Assembly: GCA_937921935.1 (NCBI GenBank)
Contig: CAKZWQ010000054.1
Coordinates: 1 to 41,301, forward strand
Length of the DNA stretch: 41,301 nt
Source: an uncultured Gammaproteobacteria bacterium
GTDB taxonomy: Bacteria; Pseudomonadota; Gammaproteobacteria; Steroidobacterales; GCA-2729495
Direction of reading: 5' to 3'
Shown: one piece after another, positions 17,916-25,313 of the stretch
Numbering within the stretch: position 1 is the first letter of the stretch
Layout of the letters: every line of letters starts with the position of its first letter
Program-made: the position numbers and the translations under genes
Notes under the pieces: generated by a model
Databases searched by the model: none
What the model was told of the DNA's origin: nothing
The model's input: only the letters and a program-made list of their open reading frames with translations

Positions 17916-19229
17916 CTAGTCCACGCGCTGCAGAATCCCTTGCAGGGTTTCCACGATTTGCCCGATCTGCGCCTCGCTGATGATCAGTGGCGGCGTCAGG
18001 GCAATGGTATCCGCGGTAGTCCTGATCAGGATGCCACGCTCGAAGGCTTCCCGGAACACCGCCTGGGCGCGCTGGGTCGGCGCATCCGCGCGAGGCTCCA
18101 GCTCAATGGCCCCCATCAAACCCAGGTTACGCACATCGATGACATGGGGCGCACCGGCAAGCTGATGCAGGGCCTGTTCAAAGATCGGAGCCAGCTCGCG
18201 AGCCCGGGCGAACAGTCCCTCGTCGGCATAAACATCCAGGCTGGCCAGGGCCGCCGCCGCGGCCAACGGGTGACCCGAGTACGTGTAGCCATGGAACAAC
18301 TCAATGGCCTGCTCGGGTCCCTGCATGAAGCCCTCGTGAATGCGGCCATCCACCAGCACCGCGCCCATAGGCACCGTGCCATTGGTCAGGGCTTTGGCCA
18401 GGGTCATCAGGTCGGGCCGCACGCCGAAATAGTCAGCAGCCGTTGCCGACCCCAGGCGCCCCAGGCCGGTGATCACCTCATCGAAAATCAGCAGAATGCC
18501 GTGGCGGTCACAAAGCTCGCGCAGGCGCTGCAGATAACCTGCCGGCGGCACCAGCACCCCGGCAGAGCCCGCCACCGGTTCCACGATGACAGCGGCAATG
18601 GTGTCCGGCTCACCCGACGCAATCATGTCCGCCAGTTCATCGGCCAGTTCGACCCCGTGCTCCGGCTGACCGCGGCTGAAGGCATTGCGCTCAGGCAAAT
18701 GCGTGCTGGACAGGTGCTCAACGTCGGGCAGCAGGGGCCCGAACAGTCGCCGGTTGGCTTCAATCCCGCCGACGGAAATTCCCCCGAAACCAACGCCATG
18801 GTAACCGCGCTGGCGACCCACCAGTCGAGTCCGCTGGGGTTCCCCATTGCGCTGATGAAAGGCACGCGCGATCTTCAGGGCTGTATCCACGGCCTCCGAA
18901 CCGGAATTGGTGAAGAACACGTGATCCAGCCCGGCCGGCGCCAGGTCAGCCAGACGCGTGGCCAACTCAAAAGCACCCGGATGGCCAAGCTGAAAGGCCG
19001 TGGCGTAATCCAGCCGGCCAGCCTGGGCCTGAATGGCCGCCGTGATCTGCGGATGGCAATGCCCGGCATTGCAACACCACAATCCGGCGATGCCATCCAG
19101 AATCTGGCGCCCATGCTGGTCCTGGTAATACATACCCCGGGCACCCTCCAGGAGCAGGGGGTGCGTCTTGAAATACCGGTTGGCCGTGAAGGGCATCCAG
19201 TAATTGCGAAGCTCGGGTATTGGGTTCAT
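17916..19229 (-). CDS. Class III omega-aminotransferase, beta-alanine--pyruvate type
   Basis: The product is 437 residues, a PLP enzyme of the omega-amino acid:pyruvate type. It starts with YWMPFTANRYFK, typical of beta-alanine--pyruvate transaminases. The phosphate-binding SGSEAVDTALKIAR is at about 109-122. D250 in LLIFDEVITGLGR binds the pyridine nitrogen, and K279 in LMTLAKALTNG forms the PLP Schiff base. GLWCCNAGHCHP near residue 50 is also characteristic. Beta-alanine plus pyruvate would give malonate semialdehyde plus L-alanine. ATG at 19229 is preferred over the open start at 19286 because the family N terminus begins there. It is first in the operon with mmsA and ald, and divergent from the CBS gene. 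Confidence 0.9.
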   Translation of the reverse strand: MNPIPELRNYWMPFTANRYFKTHPLLLEGARGMYYQDQHGRQILDGIAGLWCCNAGHCHPQITAAIQAQAGRLDYATAFQLGHPGAFELATRLADLAPAGLDHVFFTNSGSEAVDTALKIARAFHQRNGEPQRTRLVGRQRGYHGVGFGGISVGGIEANRRLFGPLLPDVEHLSSTHLPERNAFSRGQPEHGVELADELADMIASGEPDTIAAVIVEPVAGSAGVLVPPAGYLQRLRELCDRHGILLIFDEVITGLGRLGSATAADYFGVRPDLMTLAKALTNGTVPMGAVLVDGRIHEGFMQGPEQAIELFHGYTYSGHPLAAAAALASLDVYADEGLFARARELAPIFEQALHQLAGAPHVIDVRNLGLMGAIELEPRADAPTQRAQAVFREAFERGILIRTTADTIALTPPLIISEAQIGQIVETLQGILQRVD

Positions 19230-19361
19230 GGGCAGGTGCGCTGCTACTCTGTCCGTCACGGTAAACCCATGCCACGCTGCCAACAACAGCGGGATAGGTA
19301 AATCTGCGGATTGCCGGTGCCGGCAGCAGCCTGAATAGTTATTTTACCAGCGGAGACACTT

Positions 19362-19796
19362 ATGAAGCGCATGCCTGCTATCAAGTCCGTGATGACGGCC
19401 TTCCCCTTCTCGGTGGATGTCGGCGCTTCAGTCGATGAGGCCATGGATTTCATGCGTGAGCACAAAATCCGCCATTTGCCGGTGACCGATAACGGCCAGC
19501 TCGCCGGCATGATCTCCGACCGCGACATCAAGCTAATCCTGGGCCCGGACTTTGCCTATCCCAGCGGCAGCGAACTGCGTGTGCGCGAAGCCATGGTCCG
19601 CGATGCCTATGTGGTGGATCTGGATACGCGGGTTGACCAGGTGCTGGTGCACATGGCCGACCATCACCTGGGTTCAGCCATTGTCACGCGCAAGGGCAAA
19701 CTGGCCGGTGTCTTCACGGCCACCGATGCCTGCCGGGCCTTTGCCGAGTTTCTGGGTGAGCAGCTGCGCCGCTCGGGCGGCAATACTGCCGCCTGA
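19362..19796 (+). CDS. Tandem CBS-domain protein
   Basis: The product is 144 residues made almost entirely of two CBS motifs. The first spans about 7-65 (VMTAFPFSVDVGASVDEAMD, RHLPVTDNGQLAGMISDRDI) and the second about 75-130 (AMVRDAYVVDLDTRVDQVL, GSAIVTRKGKLAGVFTATD). Stand-alone CBS pairs bind adenosine nucleotides and act as energy or redox sensors on partner proteins (family knowledge). No partner is evident. GCGGAG lies 7 nt before the ATG. The flavin-reductase-like gene starts 33 bp downstream and may share its transcript. Confidence 0.9.
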   Translation: MKRMPAIKSVMTAFPFSVDVGASVDEAMDFMREHKIRHLPVTDNGQLAGMISDRDIKLILGPDFAYPSGSELRVREAMVRDAYVVDLDTRVDQVLVHMADHHLGSAIVTRKGKLAGVFTATDACRAFAEFLGEQLRRSGGNTAA

Positions 19797-19829
19797 TCTA
19801 ACAGCCTGTGAGAGCACAGGGAGACGTCC

Positions 19830-20441
19830 ATGAATGAGCACGCCGACCCGCACATCACCAGCCTGGACCTGCGCAACCCAATCTGGGAGCGTTTCTTTAC
19901 CGTTGCGCCCCTGGTGCTGGTCGCAACCCGGGAACCTGACGGCCAAGCCGACATCGCACCCAAGCACCTGGCCATTCCCATGAGTTGGGAGAACTACTTC
20001 GGCTTTGTCTGCACGCCGCGGCATGCGACCTATACAAACATCCAGCGGACCGGGGTTTTCACCGTCACTTATCCACGGCCCGAGCAAATTCTCTATGCCA
20101 GCCTGGCTGCCAGCCCTCGCTGCGGCGACGGCAGTGCGAAACCCGTGCTGGCTGCTTTCGAAACCACACCCGCAGAGCGCGTCGACGGCGTCTTCGTCGC
20201 CGGCGGCTACATATTTCTTGAGTGTGAACTATTTAAGATCGTCGACGGCTTTGGAGACAACAGCCTGATAACCGGACGCATCGTCGCCGCCCACGCCCAT
20301 CGGGATGCCTTGCGGGTATCCGATGCCGACGATGCGGAACTGCTGCGCAAGTCACCCCTGCTGGCCTACCTGTACCCGGAACGATTCGCCACCATTGCCG
20401 ACACCAACGCGTTCCCCATGCCGGCCGGCATGCAGCGCTAG
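19830..20441 (+). CDS. Flavin reductase-like (DIM6/NTAB) flavoprotein
   Basis: The product is 203 residues with the split-barrel FMN-binding fold. Markers are VAPLVLVATREPDGQADIAP (about 25-44), MSWENYFGFVCTP (50-62) and NIQRTGVFTVTYP (69-81), the order expected for flavin reductase-like proteins. Relatives reduce flavins with NAD(P)H or bind FMN for other redox reactions; the substrate here is unknown. GGGAG precedes the ATG with 6-nt spacing. The M20 peptidase starts a few bases after its stop, so the two are probably cotranslated. Confidence 0.82.
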   Translation: MNEHADPHITSLDLRNPIWERFFTVAPLVLVATREPDGQADIAPKHLAIPMSWENYFGFVCTPRHATYTNIQRTGVFTVTYPRPEQILYASLAASPRCGDGSAKPVLAAFETTPAERVDGVFVAGGYIFLECELFKIVDGFGDNSLITGRIVAAHAHRDALRVSDADDAELLRKSPLLAYLYPERFATIADTNAFPMPAGMQR

Positions 20442-20447
20442 CCCGTG

Positions 20448-21620
20448 ATGCAGAACGCCCAGCAGGTGCTCGCGCAAGTGCAGGAGCACCGCGGTGCGAT
20501 GCTGCAATTACTCGAACGCCTGACACTGCTCGAGTCCCCCTCCTCGGATGCCAGCACCCAGCAAGCTGTGCAGCACATCATCGCCGGCGAACTTGCCGAC
20601 CTGGGATTTCGGGTGCGGTCCCTGAAAGGTCGCAGCACGGGCGGCGCCCTGGCAGCATCGCCCGCGACGCGCCGCCGAGGTCAACCGCTGCAGCTACTGC
20701 TGGGCCATTACGACACGGTCTGGCCCGTGGGTACGCTGCGAGATATGCCTTTTCAGGTTAGCGGCAACATCGTTAGCGGGCCGGGCGTATTCGATATGAA
20801 AGGCGGCATCGTACAAATCGTCTTTGCTTTGCGTGCCCTGGCTGAGCTGCAACTGCAAGCTCAGGTCACGCCGATAATCCTGCTCAACTCCGATGAAGAA
20901 ATCGGCAGCCGGGAATCCACGCGGCATATTCGCCGGCTGGCCGGCATAGCCAACCGCGCCCTGGTTATGGAGCCGTCCATGGGACCGGAAGGCATGGTCA
21001 AAACCACGCGCAAAGGCGTGGGTCGCTATACCGTGCGGGCTCAGGGCAAAGCCGCTCACGCTGGTCTGGATCCGGAGAGCGGCGCCAGCGCAATTCTCGA
21101 ACTGTCCCATGTCATTCAGACACTGTTCGCCCTGAATGACCCTGAACGGGGCGTGTCCGTCAATGTTGGCACGATAGACGGCGGCATTCGCCCCAATGTC
21201 ATCGCCCCCGAGAGCAGCGCCGTGATCGATGTGCGGGTGCAGACCCAGGCTGATGCCGAACGAGTCGCCAAGGCCATCACCGGCATTCAGCCGGCAACGC
21301 CCGGGGTAAATCTGGAAATCGATGGCTTCATCGGTCGACCGCCGCTGGAACCCACGCCGGCCAACCTGGCCCTGTGGCAACTGGCCCGGGAGCTGGGCGC
21401 AAGTCTGGAACTGAAGCTCACCGACGGCCTGGCCGGCGGCGGCTCCGATGGCAGCACCGCCAGCCAATACACAGCAACCCTGGACGGCCTGGGGCCAGTG
21501 GGGGACGGCGCGCATGCGCGGCATGAACACCTGTTGATAGATCGCACCATAGAGCGCACCGCCCTGCTCGCCCTGCTTGTTCTTGCTCCGCCCCTGGAGA
21601 TTAAACATGACCACGGGTGA
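20448..21620 (+). CDS. M20-family zinc metallopeptidase (carboxypeptidase G2-like)
   Basis: The product is 390 residues. Zinc ligands and the catalytic base of the CPG2-like branch can be placed. H87 lies in GHYDTVWP, D116 in VFDMKGG, E150/E151 in NSDEEIGS, E175 in VMEPS, and the final histidine, probably H356, in DGAHARHEH. The lid domain sits between about 185 and 300 (GRYTVRAQGKAAHAG, SVNVGTIDGG). Such enzymes release amino acids, often glutamate, from N-acyl or peptide substrates. There is no signal peptide. ATG 20448 follows the previous stop closely; GTG 20445 is also possible. The last 14 bases overlap the start of the P-loop gene. Confidence 0.9.
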   Translation: MQNAQQVLAQVQEHRGAMLQLLERLTLLESPSSDASTQQAVQHIIAGELADLGFRVRSLKGRSTGGALAASPATRRRGQPLQLLLGHYDTVWPVGTLRDMPFQVSGNIVSGPGVFDMKGGIVQIVFALRALAELQLQAQVTPIILLNSDEEIGSRESTRHIRRLAGIANRALVMEPSMGPEGMVKTTRKGVGRYTVRAQGKAAHAGLDPESGASAILELSHVIQTLFALNDPERGVSVNVGTIDGGIRPNVIAPESSAVIDVRVQTQADAERVAKAITGIQPATPGVNLEIDGFIGRPPLEPTPANLALWQLARELGASLELKLTDGLAGGGSDGSTASQYTATLDGLGPVGDGAHARHEHLLIDRTIERTALLALLVLAPPLEIKHDHG

Positions 21621-22650
21621 CCGGCAGGGCCAGCGCTATTTTCTCTCGTCCGTCACGCGCATCGCGGACCTGGCGGAACAGCCCTTCGCCGTCAGCGCCC
21701 TGGAGCGCGCGGACTGGGCGACGGGGGATTACATCGTTGGCCGGGTGACGGGTCGGCCCTCGGCCCTTTACAAAATCGAGCTGCGTAACGGGCGCATGGT
21801 GGATGTGCTGGACGGCGACCTGGTGGTCGGCGCCCTGGGCGATCGCGCCGCGACCCTGGAAGGCGTTGGCAGCTGGGAAGCGATCGGATCGGACGGAGCA
21901 TTCCACGCGCTCACCGGCGCCGGGCTATTTGGCCTGGCCACGTCGACATCACTGCTGCTGCCAACGCTGATGAGCCTGCAGTACATGGGTCATGTGGAAC
22001 GAGACGGCCGGCCGGTGCGCATGGCGGATTTTGTCCCGCCGGTTGCGGACCAGCCGTTAAAAGCACCCGTCATCCTGCTTGTCGGCACCTCCATGTCCGC
22101 CGGCAAAACGACGGCCGGCCGGATGATCATTCACGAACTTAAGAAACACGGCCTGCGCATTGCCGGCGCAAAATTCACCGGCGCCGCCCGCTACCGGGAC
22201 ATCCTGACTTACCAGGATGCGGGCGCCGACGCGATTGTCGACTTTGTCGATGCCGGCTTGCCGTCAACGGTGGTGCCCAAGAAAACCTTCAAACAGGCCT
22301 TGCGCTATCTGATCAGTCGCGTGGCCGCCCTGGAGCCGGATGTGCTGGTGGTCGAAGCCGGCGCTTCCCCGCTGGAGCCCTACAACGGCGAGGCCGCCAT
22401 CGATGCCCTGCACAAGCAGGTGCGCATGGTCTGCCTGTCGGCCTCGGATCCTTACTCCGTGGTTGGCGTGCAGACGGCTTTCGGCCTGATGCCGGACCTG
22501 ATCACGGGCCCGGCGACCAACACGACGGCCGGCGTCGAACTGGTCGAGAAGCTGACTGGCATCCAGGCCATGAACCTGATGGACCCAAGTGCCCTGCCCG
22601 AGCTGCGCCAGCTGCTGGCCAGCACCTTCCCGGAACTGCTCAGGCCCTAG
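21607..22650 (+). CDS. P-loop NTPase with a BioD/DUF1611-like nucleotide loop
   Basis: The product is 347 residues. The first 150 contain no motif I recognise but are Gly/Val-rich and globular (DLVVGALGDRAATLEG). The second half opens with VGTSMSAGKTTAG (159-171). This has the G-x5-GKT spacing of dethiobiotin synthetase and of the DUF1611/DgcN C-terminal domain, rather than the common G-x4-GKT. It continues with AGAKFTGA, DAIVDFVDAGLPST and VLVVEAGASPLEPYNG, an order resembling DUF1611. Function is unknown; an ATP-dependent ligase or an acyl or amino transfer step is possible. The ATG at 21607 has GGAG 7 nt upstream, inside the M20 peptidase gene, so the two are translationally coupled. Confidence 0.7.
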   Translation: MTTGDRQGQRYFLSSVTRIADLAEQPFAVSALERADWATGDYIVGRVTGRPSALYKIELRNGRMVDVLDGDLVVGALGDRAATLEGVGSWEAIGSDGAFHALTGAGLFGLATSTSLLLPTLMSLQYMGHVERDGRPVRMADFVPPVADQPLKAPVILLVGTSMSAGKTTAGRMIIHELKKHGLRIAGAKFTGAARYRDILTYQDAGADAIVDFVDAGLPSTVVPKKTFKQALRYLISRVAALEPDVLVVEAGASPLEPYNGEAAIDALHKQVRMVCLSASDPYSVVGVQTAFGLMPDLITGPATNTTAGVELVEKLTGIQAMNLMDPSALPELRQLLASTFPELLRP

Positions 22651-22759
22651 ACCGCCTGCCCGGCGCGGCACCTGAAACAACCACGCCGCTGGCCGCGAAG
22701 CTAATCTGTCAGACGCCATCTTCTGGTAGATTGACCTTTGCCAGACTAGAAGCAACGTT

Positions 22760-23293
22760 ATGAGCCACGATGACAATAAAAACCGCGAATTCCGGCCCCT
22801 GAATATCGCCTTGCTGACCGTGTCCGATTCCCGCACTGAAGCCACGGACAAATCCGGTGCCCTGCTGCGCGAGCGACTGGAGAGCGCGGGCCATCAACTG
22901 GCCGAGAAAGCCATCGAGCCGGATGACATGTATCGCATCCGTGCCACGGTGTCGCGCTGGATCGCCGAACCCGGCGTGCAGGTGATCATCACCACCGGCG
23001 GTACCGGTGTCACCGGCCGCGACGGGACCCCCGAAGCGGTGCTGCCACTACTCGATAAAGTGATCGACGGCTTCGGTGAAGTCTTCCGCGCCATCTCTTA
23101 TCAAGACATCGGCACCTCGACCCTGCAATCGCGTTGCGTGGCCGGCGTTGCCAACGGCACCTATCTGTTCTGCCTGCCCGGTTCGTCCAACGCCTGTGCC
23201 ACGGGCTGGGATCACCTGATCGTTACCCAGCTGGACTATCGCACCCGACCCTGCAATCTGGCCGAACTGATGCCCCGGCTGACGGAACGCTGA
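22760..23293 (+). CDS. moaB: Molybdenum cofactor biosynthesis protein MoaB
   Basis: The product is 177 residues and aligns along its length with E. coli Moa[53 protein letters not shown], and [13 protein letters not shown] at the end. MoaB/MogA proteins bind molybdopterin and adenylylate it before MoeA inserts molybdenum. In E. coli that step is done by MogA, and the exact role of MoaB is less clear. No other Moco gene adjoins it here; moaA, xdhC and moeA are about 10 kb away. gloB follows after 10 bp. Confidence 0.95.
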   Translation: MSHDDNKNREFRPLNIALLTVSDSRTEATDKSGALLRERLESAGHQLAEKAIEPDDMYRIRATVSRWIAEPGVQVIITTGGTGVTGRDGTPEAVLPLLDKVIDGFGEVFRAISYQDIGTSTLQSRCVAGVANGTYLFCLPGSSNACATGWDHLIVTQLDYRTRPCNLAELMPRLTER

Positions 23294-23303
23294 GGGACCG
23301 ACC

Positions 23304-24074
23304 ATGAGCTTGCAGATACACATGTTCAAGGCCCTGCAGGACAACTACTGCTACCTGATTCATGACCAGGCCAGTGGCCTGACAGCCGTAATCGATACGC
23401 CGGAGGTACCGGCTATCGAACAAGCCCTGGCCGACACGGGCTGGCAACTGAACTACATCCTCAACACCCACCATCACTGGGACCATGCCGGCGGCAACCT
23501 GGAACTGAAAAAGAAAACCGGTTGCCAGGTGGTAGGCGCGCGCGCCGACGCAGAACGGATTCCCGGCATCGATAGACAAGTCGGAGAAGGAGATGAATTC
23601 CGGCTGGGCGAAAGCATCGCCCGGGTGTTCGACACACCCGGTCACACCAGCGGACATATCATTTATCACTTCGCCGACGACGAAGTGGCCTTTGTCGGCG
23701 ACACCCTGTTCTCCCTGGGCTGCGGCCGGGTCGTTGAAGGCACCCATGAGCAGATGTGGACCACCCTGGAGAAACTGCGCGATGCCCTGCCAGACCCCAC
23801 CCAACTGTATTGCGCCCACGAATACACCCAGACCAATGCCCGCTTTGCGCTAACCGTGGAACCCGATAACCCGGCCCTGCAGGCCCGGGCCGCTGAAGTC
23901 GACCGCCTGCGCAGCGCCGGCCAGGCCACCGTGCCCAGCACCATGGCCGAAGAGAAAGCCGCCAATCCCTTCCTGCGCCCAGATAGCCCCGGCCTGATGG
24001 CCACCCTGGGACTGGCCGGCGCCGACCCGGTGGCCGTCTTCGCTGAAACCCGCCAGCGCAAGGACAAGTTCTGA
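23304..24074 (+). CDS. gloB: Hydroxyacylglutathione hydrolase (glyoxalase II)
   Basis: GloB hydrolyses S-D-lactoylglutathione to D-lactate and glutathione, completing methylglyoxal detoxification. The 256-residue product is a metallo-beta-lactamase fold with metal ligands H56, H58, D60 and H61 (THHHWDHAGG), H114 (TPGHTSGH), D133 (VGDTLF) and H172 (CAHEYT). The C-terminal domain with NPFLRPDSPGL is typical of glyoxalase II. GAGGGA precedes the ATG. The small CPXCG gene follows after 2 bp. Confidence 0.95.
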   Translation: MSLQIHMFKALQDNYCYLIHDQASGLTAVIDTPEVPAIEQALADTGWQLNYILNTHHHWDHAGGNLELKKKTGCQVVGARADAERIPGIDRQVGEGDEFRLGESIARVFDTPGHTSGHIIYHFADDEVAFVGDTLFSLGCGRVVEGTHEQMWTTLEKLRDALPDPTQLYCAHEYTQTNARFALTVEPDNPALQARAAEVDRLRSAGQATVPSTMAEEKAANPFLRPDSPGLMATLGLAGADPVAVFAETRQRKDKF

Positions 24075-24076
24075 GC

Positions 24077-24259
24077 ATGCTGCTGGACCGCACTGTCATC
24101 TGCCCCTCCTGCTGGGAACCGGTGGATCTGCAGCTGGACCTGTCGGGCGAAGACCAGGACTACGTGGAAGACTGCAGCGTCTGCTGCCGCCCGATGCACA
24201 TCACCTATACCGTTTACAACGGCGAACTGGGCGATTTCCAGGTCGAGACAGCCACCTGA
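24077..24259 (+). CDS. CPXCG-motif cysteine-rich small protein
   Basis: The product is 60 residues and matches the small CPXCG-type proteins of gammaproteobacteria in size and layout. Two Cys pairs, CPSC (9-12) and CSVC followed by a further Cys (33-37), probably bind zinc. An acidic middle (SGEDQDYVEDC) and the ending ELGDFQVETA complete it. The function of the family is not known. Here the first motif reads CPSC-W rather than CPxCG. It starts 2 bp after gloB and is the last gene before tRNA-Arg. Confidence 0.82.
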   Translation: MLLDRTVICPSCWEPVDLQLDLSGEDQDYVEDCSVCCRPMHITYTVYNGELGDFQVETAT

Positions 24260-24379
24260 AACCCATGCCCCGGCAGGCCTGCAGGCCCGACAGCAAACCA
24301 ACATTGACCTCCCGCCCCGCGCACGGGAGAATTGCCCGCCCGCTGGTTCCCAACACCCGCCGGCAAAGATCAAAATCAC

Positions 24380-24456
24380 GCGCCCGTAGCTCAGTTGGAT
24401 AGAGTGTCTGGCTACGAACCAGAAGGTCGGGAGTTCGAATCTCTCCGGGCGCGCCA
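24380..24456 (+). tRNA. tRNA-Arg (anticodon ACG)
   Basis: The sequence folds as a 77-nt cloverleaf. The acceptor stem is GCGCCCG / CGGGCGC with discriminator G and an encoded CCA. The D-arm contains AGCTCAGTTGGATAGAG, the anticodon arm is TCTGG-CTACGAA-CCAGA, and the T-loop is TTCGAAT. The anticodon ACG, normally edited to ICG, reads CGU, CGC and CGA. An intrinsic terminator follows 5 nt downstream. Protein-like open frames on the opposite strand here are artefacts of the tRNA. Confidence 0.97.
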
Positions 24457-24461
24457 TAAAC

Positions 24462-24490
24462 AAAAAGGCCCCTCAAAGAGGGGTCTTTTT
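24462..24490 (+). terminator. Rho-independent terminator after tRNA-Arg
   Basis: A 13-bp stem with one G-T pair (arms 24462-24474 and 24478-24490) and a 3-nt AAA loop ends in five T. The A-run in the left arm also gives a T-run on the minus strand, so it can act in both directions. Confidence 0.9.
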
Positions 24491-24686
24491 GCTTATTGGG
24501 CGCCCGGCGGACTTGGTTCGGACTCCCCAGTTCGACTCGGGTCCAGCAAACGGCGCGCGCAGCGCGACGACTGATGGGGAGAGAACATCGTCGCAACACG
24601 ACGATGGCCCCGAAGGGGTGAGCCGCTGCAAGCGGCGAATAATCTCGCCTGCAAGCTTCATCTGACGGCCATCCCCCAATAAAAGA
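24491..24686. other. Hairpin-rich non-coding stretch, candidate structured RNA
   Basis: No convincing coding frame exists here. The stretch is enclosed by two terminators and contains four perfect stem-loops in 65 bases. These are an 8-bp stem at 24586-24606 (CATCGTCG, loop CAACA), CCCC-GAA-GGGG at 24608-24618, GCCGCT-GCA-AGCGGC at 24622-24636, and GGCGA-ATAATC-TCGCC at 24634-24649. The last two share bases and exclude each other. GATGGCC (24603-24609) can also pair with GGCCATC (24667-24673). A TTCGACT at 24531-24537 fits the tRNA T-loop consensus and may be a tRNA remnant. It does not match tmRNA, 6S or RNase P RNA by eye. Confidence 0.4.
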
Positions 24687-24710
24687 AAACCCGGCACAAG
24701 GCCGGGCTTT
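24687..24710 (-). terminator. Rho-independent terminator of the RRM gene
   Basis: A CCCGGC / GCCGGG stem with a 5-nt loop is followed on the minus strand by TTTTCTTTT. This fits termination of the leftward RRM gene that ends at 24779. On the plus strand only CTTT follows, so it is weaker in that direction. Confidence 0.85.
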
Positions 24711-24778
24711 CCCTTCAGCATCCTGGCTGCAGCACCAACGCCACTATCAGGCGCTATCGCACACCCAGCTAATACTAA

Positions 24779-25072
24779 CTACCAGCGATTGCCGCCGCCG
24801 CCGCCGCCGCCGCCGCCGCGAGGCTCTCTCGGCCTGGCTTCATTGACCTTGATTTCACGGCCATCCATATCCGTGCCGTTCATCTGCTGAATCGCCTTCT
24901 GCGCTTCGCTGTCGCTCGACATCTCGACAAAACCAAAGCCCTTACTCTGCCCCGTATCACGGTCCGTGATAACAGTGACCGATTCAACTGTACCGCACTG
25001 GCTGAATGCATCCTGCAAAGAATCCTGACTGGCTGAATACGGCAAATTGCCGACGTATAAACGTCTACCCAT
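24779..25072 (-). CDS. RRM-domain RNA-binding protein with polyglycine tail
   Basis: The product is 97 residues. A single RNA recognition motif fills positions 1-82, with RNP2 as LYVGNL (5-10) and RNP1 as KGFGFVEM near residue 45. It has the size and order of the bacterial/cyanobacterial Rbp-type RRM proteins, several of which are cold-induced. The C-terminal tail is basic and then has nine glycines and NRW. The DNA for the glycines is a pure GCC/GGC repeat. A strong AGGAGG lies 6 nt before the ATG. The gene is monocistronic: its terminator is at 24687-24710 and upstream is a 240-bp divergent intergenic region. Confidence 0.93.
   Translation of the reverse strand: MGRRLYVGNLPYSASQDSLQDAFSQCGTVESVTVITDRDTGQSKGFGFVEMSSDSEAQKAIQQMNGTDMDGREIKVNEARPREPRGGGGGGGGGNRW
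24791..24817. repeat. Trinucleotide repeat (GCC)9 encoding the glycine run of the RRM protein
   Basis: Nine perfect GCC units on the plus strand, read as GGC glycine codons on the minus strand. Such repeats can change length by slippage, which here would only alter the tail length and keep the frame. Confidence 0.95.
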
Positions 25073-25313
25073 GATGACCTCCTAAAGGCGCTATGACCGC
25101 TCAAGAGGATGGAGGCACGATGCCGGCAGACTCAACAGAAGCGATATGAAAGGCCCCACGATTATACGGACACTTCGACGACAAGAAAGCCCCAGCTGCA
25201 GTAACTCTCGAAGTTCGCCTGAAAACCTGACTATTAAACGGCCAATTTCGGCCGTAAGGCGGCGGACATCATCATGTAATATTCGATGATTCAAAATAGA
25301 TTGCGGACACTCA

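Noticed and set aside
17886-19301. Long plus-strand open frame (about 470 codons) opposite the aminotransferase
   Set aside because: It lacks domains and signal, is rich in His, Gln, Arg and Gly, and mirrors a fully convincing PLP enzyme on the minus strand. GC-rich codon use leaves the antisense frame open.
20694-21614. Minus-strand open frame of about 306 codons opposite the M20 peptidase
   Set aside because: The peptidase on the plus strand shows all metal ligands; the antisense frame has no recognisable feature.
23666-24599. Minus-strand open frames antisense to tRNA-Arg with RPERFELPTFWF- and GEIRTPDLLVRSQ-like peptides
   Set aside because: These are well-known false proteins made by translating the reverse strand of tRNA genes; the tRNA-Arg explains the sequence.
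24491-24686. tmRNA, 6S RNA or RNase P RNA
   Set aside because: None of their conserved blocks are present and the stretch is too short for tmRNA or RNase P.
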